Origin: Candidatus Parachristensenella avicola
GTDB taxonomy: Bacteria > Bacillota > Clostridia > Christensenellales > UMGS416
DNA length: 50,941 nt
Assembly (NCBI GenBank): GCA_904420205.1
Contig: CAJFUN010000020.1
Coordinates: 1-50,941, forward strand
Reading direction: 5' to 3'
Shown here: piece after piece, positions 27,112 through 34,482 of the stretch
Layout of the letters: every line of letters starts with the position of its first letter
Numbering within the stretch: the stretch's first letter is position 1
Made by a program: the position numbers and the translations under genes
Notes under the pieces: model-generated
Databases searched by the model: none
What the model was told of the DNA's origin: nothing
The model's input: the letters and a program-made list of their open reading frames with translations, nothing else

Positions 27112-28269
27112 ATGGACTGGCGTATCCAATGGATGGATCAAAACGACTGCTATAAACAGGGCCGGAAGTTGATGCCTAAAGGCATCATGGTGCACGCTAC
27201 CGCAAGCCCCGGCGTGATGGCGGAGGATTGGTATAAACGATGGAATAAAGGCGGCATAGAAAAATGCGTGCACGCCTTTGTAGACAACCGGGAAACGGTC
27301 CAATATCTGCCCTGGGATATGCGGGGATGGCATGCGGGCGGCTCAGCGAACAATACCCATATCGGGTTTGAAATCTGCGAGGATAAAGGATGGAACGAGG
27401 CCTATTTCATATCGGCCTGGGAAAATGCGGTGGAGCTGGCCGCCCATTTATGCGCACGCTATGGGCTGACACAGCGACAGATCATTAGCCATAAAGAGGG
27501 GCATGCCCAAGGCATTGCGTCCAACCATGGAGATCCGGATCACTGGTGGGGCAAGTTCAACCGGACGATGGATGACTTTCGGGCGGCCGTGGCCCAAAAG
27601 CTAGCCGAAAATCCAGCGCAGGAGGAAAGACCGGAAGACGCCCCCAAAACTATGCGGGTTTGCGTGCCGGAGGATGATTTCCTGGCCGTGCGTGCTGCGC
27701 CATCGAATGCCGGAGCGCTGGTGGATAAACTTGCTCCGGGAGAAATCGTAAAGGTGTATGAGGTTAACGCAAGCGGCTGGTGCAAAACAAAAGGCGGCTG
27801 GAGCTATGGCGGCAAGGGATACCTACAGGAGATAAGCGAGGCGCCCAGCCTGGGCCGGAAAAGGGTCAATACGCCCGGCGACATATTGAACGTGCGCGAC
27901 GAGGCCAATGCGAAAGGGAAAAAGCTGGGCGAGCTGGCCCACGGCAGCCAAGTGACCATCTGCGGCTTGGCAGATAACGGATGGATGCTCATCCAGCAGG
28001 GCAACTTGCGGGGCTGGGTAAACGGCAGATATCTCGTAAACTGCGCCGCTAAACCAGAACTAACGCGCATCCTGAAGCTGACCAGCCCCAATATGCGGGG
28101 CGAGGATGTGCGCTGGGCACAGAATCGCCTGAATGAGCTGGGTTATGACTGCGGCGCAGCTGACGGCATCTTCGGGCCCAACACCGACCGAGCGGTCAAA
28201 TCCTTTCAAATGGCCTGTAATCTGACTCGGGATGGGGATATTGGCCCCAAAACATGGGAAAAACTTTAG
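27112..28269 (+). CDS. N-acetylmuramoyl-L-alanine amidase (endolysin-like)
   Basis: A 385-residue peptidoglycan amidase that would cut between muramic acid and the stem peptide. Residues about 20-165 are an Amidase_2/PGRP-like zinc domain: GIMVHATASPG with a zinc His (H28), HAFVDNRETVQYLPWDMRGWHAG, then ISHKEGH and NHGDPDHWW. Two SH3b-like units follow (LAVRAAPSNAG, then LNVRDEANAKG). The C-terminus is a peptidoglycan-binding domain ending in FGPNTDRAVKSFQ and DGDIGPKTWEKL. There is no signal peptide, as in phage endolysins that leave through a holin. The ATG has AAGGAG nine bases before it. A holin gene follows 10 bases after its stop. Confidence 0.93.
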   Translation: MDWRIQWMDQNDCYKQGRKLMPKGIMVHATASPGVMAEDWYKRWNKGGIEKCVHAFVDNRETVQYLPWDMRGWHAGGSANNTHIGFEICEDKGWNEAYFISAWENAVELAAHLCARYGLTQRQIISHKEGHAQGIASNHGDPDHWWGKFNRTMDDFRAAVAQKLAENPAQEERPEDAPKTMRVCVPEDDFLAVRAAPSNAGALVDKLAPGEIVKVYEVNASGWCKTKGGWSYGGKGYLQEISEAPSLGRKRVNTPGDILNVRDEANAKGKKLGELAHGSQVTICGLADNGWMLIQQGNLRGWVNGRYLVNCAAKPELTRILKLTSPNMRGEDVRWAQNRLNELGYDCGAADGIFGPNTDRAVKSFQMACNLTRDGDIGPKTWEKL

Positions 28270-28279
28270 GAGGCGTACA

Positions 28280-28696
28280 ATGAGCGACCATGCGATCATG
28301 ACAACGCTTAAAAGCGGATGCGCGCTGCTTGCGGCTGGCATCACGGCGATCTTTGGAGGCTGGGACATGCTGATGACGGCGCTGGTGGTGATGGCCGTGG
28401 CGGACTATGCGACAGGCCTTGTTGCGGCGGGAATCAACGGGAGGCTGGACAGCCGCGTAGGCTGGAAGGGGATCTTGAAAAAGCTGCTGATCTTTGTGGC
28501 CGTGGCCGTGGCAGCCACGGTGGACATGGCGACGGGGCTGGAGGGACATCCGCTGCGGGCAGCGGCCTGCCTGTTCTATATCGGCAACGAAGGCATCTCC
28601 ATCGTAGAAAACCTGGGCTGCGCGGGTGTTCCGATTCCCGCTCGGATGGCAGCCCTTTTCCAGCGCCTGAAGGATGAAAACGATACGGAACGATGA
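28280..28696 (+). CDS. Phage-type holin (toxin-secretion/lysis family)
   Basis: A 138-residue membrane protein of the TcdE/phage-lysis holin type. It has three or so hydrophobic segments (CALLAAGITAIFGGWDML, LMTALVVMAVADYATGLVAAG and KKLLIFVAVAVAATVDMATG), the family pattern ADYATG...N-GRLDSRVGWKGI, and IGNEGISIVENLG near the end, with a charged C-terminus. The true start is ATG 28280, after AGGAGG; the frame extends upstream to 28232 inside the amidase gene. Following the amidase directly makes it a lysis pair, although no other phage gene is present. Confidence 0.92.
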   Translation: MSDHAIMTTLKSGCALLAAGITAIFGGWDMLMTALVVMAVADYATGLVAAGINGRLDSRVGWKGILKKLLIFVAVAVAATVDMATGLEGHPLRAAACLFYIGNEGISIVENLGCAGVPIPARMAALFQRLKDENDTER

Positions 28697-28729
28697 CGGA
28701 TAGCCACACGCATGCTGTGGGATAGATAC

Positions 28730-28764
28730 AAACGCCCTTCACCTCAAGGTGGAGGGCGTTTGTT
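28730..28764 (+). terminator. Terminator of the lysis pair
   Basis: A near-perfect 14-bp stem with a 4-base TCAA loop (28730-28743 with 28748-28761), followed by GTT. Confidence 0.85.
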
Positions 28765-28765
28765 C

Positions 28766-29449
28766 TGCCTAACGAATGATACGATCAGGCGCACCGCATG
28801 AAGGGGAAGCAAGAAGCTTATGCAGCGCTCGGATAAGCTGGCTGCAGAAAGTTGCCGCGCAAAAGCGACCGGGCCGGACCTATATGAACTACCGCATTTT
28901 CGCTAGAAGAGTGCGGCTGATGTATACGGAGGGACAGACTAAGATGCGGGGCAATGTCAGCCGTATATCATGAAAGATCCGCCGAAATGGCGCACAGCTT
29001 TATGATTCTATTCTGCGCCCCATACGGCTGAGAAAAAAATCTGCTGCGGCCTCCTAGCGCCATAAAAGGATGTTCCATTCACCGAAGGCGGCTACGCCAA
29101 TAAAAACTGCAGGCGGCCAAGGGTGAGCAAAGCAACCTTTTGCCCTTTGGAGAAAGACAAGGCGAAATATTGCCGCCAAGATACCAGACCGCAGCGCTGA
29201 AACGGTGGAGAACGCGCTGGTTTCTATGCTTTTCACTGGTCGCATCAGCTGATAAAAACGATCGCTTGCGGCTAGGGAATAGAAAAGGTTTACTGGCGGA
29301 ATATGAAGGCTCGCCTGCAATGTCCCGTTTATTTTGCCGGTTTATTGTTCCAAGGGAAAAGGTTCGGGCATGGGCGAGCAGCGGAATGGTTTACGCCGCA
29401 AGGCATATCCCAAGGGAGAAATGATTTCCGTGTTGCGCCAGCCATGCAA
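28766..29449. other. Gene-free stretch of about 700 bases
   Basis: All six frames hold only short, unsupported openings (the longest near 29140-29424, + strand). None has a Shine-Dalgarno and a family match. No IS ends or attachment-site repeats are visible, so nothing marks a prophage edge beside the lysis pair. Confidence 0.5.
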
Positions 29450-29480
29450 AAAACGTCCCCTGGCGCGCTGAACGCCAGGG
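29450..29480 (-). terminator. Terminator of the lipase gene
   Basis: Minus-strand 8-bp stem (29473-29480 with 29458-29465), followed by GGACGTTTTTT. Confidence 0.8.
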
Positions 29481-29569
29481 AGAGCAAACGTGCTTCACTT
29501 TCTGCCTGCACAGGCTTTATAGCATTTTAACCATCAATCCGTGTTTGACAATTCCCTGGTGTTAGGGAA

Positions 29570-30253
29570 TTAGGGCTGCAGACATGACAACAGCGAGGCA
29601 TAGTAGGACTGCGGACGGTGCTGGGCAATGGATACGAGGCCAAAGCAGCGGGGTGCGCCAATGCGGACGGGAATTCCCACATGCCGGAAGCCCCATAAGG
29701 CTAAAGGAACTTTGGTTACAATATCGTTGCCGTTTTCCACACGCAGCGTTTTGAATACGCGCTGATTATAGGATTTCTGGAAGGCGCGGTTTCCAACGCG
29801 GGGACACCCGAAGAGGAAAACCTCGTAATCCTTGCTGGGAAAGTTATACTGCAGATCTACTGCGCATAGCACGGCTAGCGCAGCGCCGTAGGAATGGCCG
29901 CAGACCATGACCTTTCGGATATGCGGCGAGATCAGCTGCTGCAGGCGGCCGCGCACCTGAGGCGCCTTATAGGCGTTGATAAATCCGCTGTGAACCCGAA
30001 TCCTGGAGGTGGGATTGTCATAAGGAATGGCTTTCTTAAAAAAGGTAAAGTCCGTAATCCAGTCTTTCTTTGAGTCGGAACCGCGAAAAACGATGGATAG
30101 GACACGATCCCGCCGGCGCACAAAGCACTGCACGCCAGTAGGATGATCGTCAATAACGGCCACCAGATCGCCGAATAACGGGGGCTGCACCTGCGCATAG
30201 GCCAGCGCTGAAAACTCCATTGCTTCTAGAACGGTTTGCTTATTCACATCCAT
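29570..30253 (-). CDS. Class-3 lipase family protein
   Basis: A 227-residue alpha/beta hydrolase of the Lipase_3 family. The FRGSDSKKDWITDF segment is the family's oxyanion region, and the nucleophile elbow is CGHSYGAALA (Ser121). The triad is completed by Asp177 (ENGNDIVTKVP) and His212 (QHRPQSYY). FGCPRVGN is also typical. There is no signal peptide, so it is probably cytoplasmic or exported in an unusual way. The frame can start at GTG 30256 or ATG 30253; both are close to GAGG. Short acyl-ester or phospholipid substrates are possible, but none can be named. Confidence 0.9.
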   Translation of the reverse strand: MDVNKQTVLEAMEFSALAYAQVQPPLFGDLVAVIDDHPTGVQCFVRRRDRVLSIVFRGSDSKKDWITDFTFFKKAIPYDNPTSRIRVHSGFINAYKAPQVRGRLQQLISPHIRKVMVCGHSYGAALAVLCAVDLQYNFPSKDYEVFLFGCPRVGNRAFQKSYNQRVFKTLRVENGNDIVTKVPLALWGFRHVGIPVRIGAPRCFGLVSIAQHRPQSYYASLLSCLQP

Positions 30254-30304
30254 CACCTCGTATCACCATATGCAAATCGAGGTGGGAAAGAAGCGGATCA
30301 AGCG

Positions 30305-30329
30305 CAAAAAAACGCTGCCATCGGCAGCG
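30305..30329 (-). terminator. Terminator of the CBM9-like gene
   Basis: CGCTGCC/GGCAGCG hairpin with a 3-base loop and a minus-strand run of seven T's. Confidence 0.88.
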
Positions 30330-30359
30330 GATTCATTTAATTTGATAGGGAAGAGGGAA

Positions 30360-30968
30360 TTAATCGACGATTACCATATCGGCAAAAAACTCGGGACGAT
30401 GGAAATTGGGCGTGGGCCAATCGATCGGAGTAAAGCTGCCGTAATGCTTCTGAGCCGTTTTGTCGCCGCACTTGTAGAAGTCGCCGCGCATCTTATGGCC
30501 GGCCTTAAACTCTACGTCACCATAAAAGGCGCGAATCAGATCCATGGGGATCAGCAATTCCCAACCCCAGTAATCATCGCCACGGAGTACCTTAGGCAGC
30601 GGATGAGCATATCCGTTGGCAGCCAAACGCATCCGCGGATGCTTGTCGGGCAGGCCAAAGCACTCCAGCATGGTGCCGATGGCGTTGCCTTCAAAGTTGA
30701 AATATCCGATGCCCTGACTAGGATCGCAGTCCAGGAAAGCTTCCATGCAACTGTCCATGGACACGTAGGTATCCTGCTCGGTCATAACAGCTACCGGATC
30801 GGTCTCTTTGCAAATCATGCGTACCGCAAAGCCTTGATCCTTCACATAACACAGGATGCCGTACGTTTCCGGACGGTAATCGCCGCCCCAGTTATATACG
30901 TCAACCCGGGCGATATTCCCCTGATCCAGCTGGGACATGTCCTGAATGGTCTTTACTTCATAAACCAT
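30360..30968 (-). CDS. Carbohydrate-binding family 9-like protein
   Basis: A 202-residue protein resembling the CBM9-like/DOMON-fold proteins of clostridia. The N-terminus leads into a beta-sandwich: YGILCYVKDQGFAVRMICKE, VSMDSCMEAFLDCDPS, YFNFEGNAIGTML and WGWELLIPMDLI with conserved Trp/Phe/Asp positions. The end is HYGSFTPIDWPTPNFHRPEFF, a frequent closing motif of this family. There is no signal peptide. The frame opens at 31130, but ATG 30968 with GAGGAAAA before it is the start and fits the promoter at 31023-31050. Sugar binding is inferred from family only; no enzyme is fused to it. Confidence 0.86.
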   Translation of the reverse strand: MVYEVKTIQDMSQLDQGNIARVDVYNWGGDYRPETYGILCYVKDQGFAVRMICKETDPVAVMTEQDTYVSMDSCMEAFLDCDPSQGIGYFNFEGNAIGTMLECFGLPDKHPRMRLAANGYAHPLPKVLRGDDYWGWELLIPMDLIRAFYGDVEFKAGHKMRGDFYKCGDKTAQKHYGSFTPIDWPTPNFHRPEFFADMVIVD

Positions 30969-31022
30969 CGTGTTTTCCTCCTGTTCGACCCATAAAGATA
31001 TATGTGTTTTCGTAGCTCCCTT

Positions 31023-31050
31023 ATTATAGCACGCTCTGGTAGCCTGTAAA
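31023..31050 (-). promoter_or_regulatory. Sigma-A promoter of the CBM9-like gene
   Basis: Minus-strand TTTACA (31045-31050), 16-base spacer, TATAAT (31023-31028). Confidence 0.8.
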
Positions 31051-31330
31051 GTAAATAATAAAATGTAATGGCACAACAGACCATGCATGAGTAGATGCCT
31101 GTACAGAAAATTGCTTGTAACCAGGCGCATGAGCGATACATCTTTAGATGGGCGACTTATATTGGATTGTCACAGCACTATTCCAGACCTTACAGGTGAT
31201 AATGCGGATAGCAAAATGGAAAATATCTTGATGTTGAGCAAAATTTAATGATCAAAATCGGGATGTATCAGAGCTCGCAAACTGCAAGGCAAATGCCTGC
31301 GATATTTGCATTTTCCAACAGGGATAAGAA
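31051..31330. other. AT-rich spacer without a gene
   Basis: No supported frame, tRNA or known leader RNA is visible between the CBM9-like promoter and the next terminator. Confidence 0.5.
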
Positions 31331-31365
31331 AATAAAAAACGGACGGCTTAGCCGTCCGTTTTTAT
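31331..31365. terminator. Bidirectional terminator
   Basis: ACGGACGGC/GCCGTCCGT stem (31339-31347 with 31351-31359) with A's and T's on both sides. It ends the decarboxylase-subunit genes on the minus strand. Confidence 0.9.
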
Positions 31366-31374
31366 TATCCTTCC

Positions 31375-31524
31375 TTAGGTGTTCCCTTCATCGCCGTCGC
31401 GGGCAGGGAATACCTTGCGCATCAGCATGACCAAACCGTAGAACACGGCCAGCACGACGAATACGCTGCCGACGCCCATTCCCATAAGCTGCAGGGCTTT
31501 GATGAGCATTTCTTGCGTTGACAT
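31375..31524 (-). CDS. oadG: OadG-like gamma subunit of a sodium-pump decarboxylase (49 aa)
   Basis: A 49-residue protein, too short for an ordinary frame list, read from ATG 31524 to TAA 31375. GGAGGCG precedes the ATG by about 8 bases. The sequence is one membrane helix (MGVGSVFVVLAVFYGLVML) preceded by a short helix (MLIKALQLMG) and followed by a basic then acidic tail (MRKVFPARDGDEGNT). That is the plan of gamma (OadG-type) subunits of sodium-translocating decarboxylases, which hold the membrane and carboxyltransferase parts together. Here it lacks the long C-terminal tail with metal ligands. It starts 13 bases after the beta-subunit stop. Confidence 0.82.
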   Translation of the reverse strand: MSTQEMLIKALQLMGMGVGSVFVVLAVFYGLVMLMRKVFPARDGDEGNT

Positions 31525-31537
31525 CTTACGCGCCTCC

Positions 31538-32680
31538 TTAAATCATCAGGGGAACCAGCGCCAAAATCATGGCGCCGGCAATGATGGAACCAACCTGGCC
31601 GGCCACGTTTGCGCCGATAGCGGGCATCAGGATGAAGTTGGTCGGATCCTCTTTTTGCGCCATGCGCTGGATAATACGGGCCGACATGGGGAAGGCCGAG
31701 ATACCGCAGGCGCCCACCATGGGATTGATCTTCTGCTTTAGGAAGAGGTTCACGAGCTTGGCAAAGAGGACGCCACCGGCAGTGTCAAAGACGAAAGCCA
31801 ACAGGCCGATGCCCATGATGAGCAGCGTCTGCAGGGTAAGGAACTGCTGCCCCACCATGGTGGAGCCGATGGTGATACCCAGAAGCAGCGTGACCAAGTT
31901 CGAGAGCTCATTTTGCGCGGCAGTGGAGAGCCGGTTCAGCACACCGCATTCGCGAATCAAGTTACCGAACATAAGCGCACCGATGAGCGAGACGCTCATG
32001 GGAGCTACTACGCCGGCCACAATCGTGACTATAATGGGGAAAAGGATGCGCACTTTGCGGGAAATTTTCACGCCGTAATCAGCGTCCATGCGGATCATAC
32101 GCTCCTTCTTTGTGGTCAGAGCGCGGACGACCGGAGGCTGGATGATCGGCACGAGAGACATATAGGAATAAGCGGCCACCGTAATAGGCCCGATATACTT
32201 AGGCGCAAAGAGATTGCCTACATAAATGGAGGTAGGACCGTCGGCGGCGCCGATGATGCCGATGGCGGCAGCCTCCTTTAATGTAAAGAGATCGGGGATA
32301 AAGAAATTCATGCAAACCGCCAAAAAGAGCGCCATAAAAATGCCCAGCTGAGCGGCGGCGCCAAAGAAAAGCATGACGGGCTGCTTGAGCACCGGGGTGA
32401 AGTCGATCATCGCTCCCACGGCAATAAAGATGAGGATGGGGAATAGCTCGTTGGAAATACCGGCATTATACAACACTGTGAGAAAGCCGGATTCACCGAT
32501 GGCGGAGGAGAGGGGGATATTGGCCATAATGGCGCCAAATCCAATGGGCAAAAGCAGCATGGGCTCATATTCCTTCTTGATTGCCAAGAAGATCAGCAGC
32601 CCGCCGATGATCATCATCACCGCGTTTTGCCATTGGAAATTGACGAAGCCGCCCAACAGTCCTTGGATGAGGTCGTTCAT
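31538..32680 (-). CDS. oadB: Sodium ion-translocating decarboxylase beta subunit
   Basis: A 380-residue membrane protein of the OadB/MmdB/GcdB family, which decarboxylates carboxybiotin and pumps sodium ions. It has about nine to eleven hydrophobic segments and the family signature AAIGIIGAADGPTSIYVG, whose Asp is needed for transport, and near the end GANVAGQVGS with the conserved Asn. TRKPA-type loops are replaced by TTKKERMIRMD. AAGGAG precedes the ATG. It is followed by the 49-residue gamma subunit. The carboxyltransferase (alpha) and biotin carrier genes are not in the neighbourhood, so the substrate (oxaloacetate, methylmalonyl-CoA or glutaconyl-CoA) cannot be assigned. Confidence 0.94.
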   Translation of the reverse strand: MNDLIQGLLGGFVNFQWQNAVMMIIGGLLIFLAIKKEYEPMLLLPIGFGAIMANIPLSSAIGESGFLTVLYNAGISNELFPILIFIAVGAMIDFTPVLKQPVMLFFGAAAQLGIFMALFLAVCMNFFIPDLFTLKEAAAIGIIGAADGPTSIYVGNLFAPKYIGPITVAAYSYMSLVPIIQPPVVRALTTKKERMIRMDADYGVKISRKVRILFPIIVTIVAGVVAPMSVSLIGALMFGNLIRECGVLNRLSTAAQNELSNLVTLLLGITIGSTMVGQQFLTLQTLLIMGIGLLAFVFDTAGGVLFAKLVNLFLKQKINPMVGACGISAFPMSARIIQRMAQKEDPTNFILMPAIGANVAGQVGSIIAGAMILALVPLMI

Positions 32681-32719
32681 TTTCCTGACTCCTTTTTGTT
32701 TTATGCAATTGCGGCCCTA

Positions 32720-33481
32720 TTATAGCATGGAAACCTCTGGATGAACAGAGATAAAAATGCCCTGTGCTTGAAAAAATACGCCCTCGGCGTTCTGGCCGTG
32801 ACAACTAAGTGTATCCTGTCGCCAAATATAGTCCATATGAAGGGGTGTGCCGGGTAAAATTTCCTGGCTGTAGTTTATCTGTAAGTCGCTTAGCACATGG
32901 CTTTGATGATACTCGAGCTCCGGTATATCGGTAAACCAAGCGGCATAGCGCGTATTGTTAACATGGCCGTTAACATCATAATCCTGAAAGCGCGGCGAAA
33001 TGGTCAACGAGCCGCTCCAAGGCTCGTCGGGGATATGCAGCTTCTTAGGCATGGGGAGCGGGGCGGCAATGTCGGAGGTATCGGGCATGGGAACGGGCAG
33101 CGCCGACGCCGGAAGGGATTTGCGGGTATGAATATCGAGCAATACCCAAATGCTGGTCGCGCAGCCGAACGTGTTGCCTTGCTTGTCCCGGAAAAGATAG
33201 TGGCGGGGAAACATGAAACGATTGCCGACGCCTGGCCAGGTCGTCATTTCGACCACATCCCCAACCACCGGATAGCGATCCATATGGACATGCATCCGAC
33301 TGAGGACCCACACGATCCCATGCTCGATCAGGGCAGCGCGGTCGCTGTTCAAAACAACCGTGTGACAGTCGCTGATCTCTTGCATCAGGATAAAAATGGA
33401 TTCCGGCTTCCAGCGGCCGAACATATCCACGTCGCGATAGCGTAAAATGTAGCGTTCGGAAAAAATCCTTGTATCGTTCAT
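32720..33481 (-). CDS. Acyl-ACP thioesterase (FatA-like)
   Basis: A 253-residue double hot-dog protein of the Acyl-ACP_TE family, releasing fatty acids from acyl carrier protein. The first half has the YILRYRDVDMFGRWKP start and WPGVGNRFMFPRHYLF; the second repeats the fold with the catalytic-loop motif YDVNGHVNNTRYAAW (Asn-x-His type). A TTG codon precedes the ATG; ATG 33481 with GGGAGG nine bases upstream is the start. It has its own promoter and lies 39 bases upstream of the beta-subunit gene, so the three genes (thioesterase, beta, gamma) may be one transcript. Confidence 0.92.
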   Translation of the reverse strand: MNDTRIFSERYILRYRDVDMFGRWKPESIFILMQEISDCHTVVLNSDRAALIEHGIVWVLSRMHVHMDRYPVVGDVVEMTTWPGVGNRFMFPRHYLFRDKQGNTFGCATSIWVLLDIHTRKSLPASALPVPMPDTSDIAAPLPMPKKLHIPDEPWSGSLTISPRFQDYDVNGHVNNTRYAAWFTDIPELEYHQSHVLSDLQINYSQEILPGTPLHMDYIWRQDTLSCHGQNAEGVFFQAQGIFISVHPEVSML

Positions 33482-33504
33482 CAACGTATTCCTCCCTAAG
33501 CGCT

Positions 33505-33533
33505 ATTGTGGCGAGGAAACATATTTTTGTCAA
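33505..33533 (-). promoter_or_regulatory. Sigma-A promoter of the thioesterase gene
   Basis: Minus-strand TTGACA (33528-33533), 17-base spacer, CACAAT (33505-33510). Confidence 0.75.
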
Positions 33534-33554
33534 GGGATGTTTTGCATATTGCCA

Positions 33555-33583
33555 TTGACAGATTCAATTAATGGTGATATAAT
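33555..33583 (+). promoter_or_regulatory. Consensus promoter of the tRNA pair
   Basis: TTGACA (33555-33560), 17-base spacer, TATAAT (33578-33583); both boxes are exact consensus. Confidence 0.92.
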
Positions 33584-33602
33584 CTAAAACTGCAATGGTT
33601 AT

Positions 33603-33678
33603 GCCAGCATAGCACAGTCGGTAGTGCGACGCACTCGTAATGCGTAGGTCGCCGGTTCAAGTCCGGCTGCTGGCTCCA
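33603..33678 (+). tRNA. tRNA-Thr (CGT anticodon)
   Basis: A complete cloverleaf: acceptor GCCAGCA/TGCTGGC, anticodon stem ACGCA/TGCGT around CTCGTAA (anticodon CGT, reads ACG), T-arm GCCGG-TTCAAGT-CCGGC, encoded CCA end. It is transcribed with the tRNA-Pro that begins three bases later. Confidence 0.96.
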
Positions 33679-33681
33679 TGG

Positions 33682-33758
33682 CGAGGTGTAGCGCAGTTTG
33701 GTAGCGCGTTTGGTTCGGGACCAAAAGGCCCCGGGTTCAAATCCCGGCACCTCGACCA
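33682..33758 (+). tRNA. tRNA-Pro (CGG anticodon)
   Basis: Acceptor CGAGGTG/CACCTCG, anticodon stem TTTGG/CCAAA around TTCGGGA (anticodon CGG, reads CCG), T-arm CCGGG-TTCAAAT-CCCGG, encoded CCA. Confidence 0.96.
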
Positions 33759-33763
33759 CTTGA

Positions 33764-33812
33764 AAAGCCCTGAATACCGCAGAAAATAAGCGGTGTCCAG
33801 GGCTTTCTTGTT
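33764..33812 (+). terminator. Terminator of the tRNA pair
   Basis: AAAGCCCTG (33764-33772) with CAGGGCTTT (33798-33806), inner CCGC/GCGG pairing, then TTCTTG. Confidence 0.88.
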
Positions 33813-33923
33813 TATGCGGAGGAGGCAATTCCCGTGCAGGCTTGGAAAGTTGATTGCGGCGCATTCTCCGTCGATCCGCGTGCGCAATGGTTTGCCGTAT
33901 GGTGCTAAATGAATGGATCCGTT

Positions 33924-34202
33924 TTATCGGCACACTTTATATGAAGGGCAAAATTCGCTCGAGGGAAAACGGGGAACTTGATATATAAGAAGCAGCTTTT
34001 CCCTTTGATTATTACCGATCCATATTTCTGTATGCTCAATATAGTCCTTTTTGCTTGGATACGGTGCTCCGTAGTTGTCTGCTTCATTTACATTAGAATA
34101 CCGGAGTAAACAACCGAGCTTTGCATGAAAAGCCTTTTGATATAAGTGTAAAGCCTCCTCACAATGTCCGGCAAAATTGAAATTCGGGGATACAGCAATC
34201 AT
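33924..34202 (-). pseudogene. Truncated VOC (PhnB/glyoxalase-like) protein
   Basis: The first 65 or so residues (VSPNFNFAGHCEEALHLYQKAF, then LLRYSN and YIEHTEIWIGNN) are those of a PhnB-like VOC protein of normally 130-150 residues. After that the frame runs into an unrelated, Pro/Ser-rich tail and stops at 92 residues, so the second half of the fold is missing. The DNA is more AT-rich than the rest. The preferred start is ATG 34202; GTG 34214 is also possible. It is probably a remnant. Confidence 0.65.
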
Positions 34203-34395
34203 TGTAGCCGACACCTTTCCTTAAATTTACTTAGCATATATGCATTTCACACGGCGGTTTTTGATTTTATCGCGCCGTATGGACTCTGTACATGGGAACA
34301 AGGATGCGAGGAAAAAGGATTTATCGTGCTGATCGGGCTCTCTGCACTAATCAAAACAATGATGGCTAACCATTAAAAAATTAGAAAGCTAATCA

Positions 34396-34424
34396 TTGTG
34401 CGGATATACGGGCTATGATATACT
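34396..34424 (+). promoter_or_regulatory. Probable promoter of the ABC transporter gene
   Basis: TTGTGC (34396-34401), 17-base spacer, TATACT (34419-34424). Confidence 0.65.
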
Positions 34425-34482
34425 GTAGTTAAAATCATCTGCTTAGAAAAGCAGGCCTTACGGGAGAAAGAGGAGGACGTGA

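Noticed and set aside
27112..28696. Complete prophage
   Set aside because: Only amidase and holin genes are present; no structural, replication or integration genes or flanking repeats are visible.
33568..33933. Minus-strand frames with RDLNPGPFGPEP and similar text
   Set aside because: They are false translations of the two tRNA genes.
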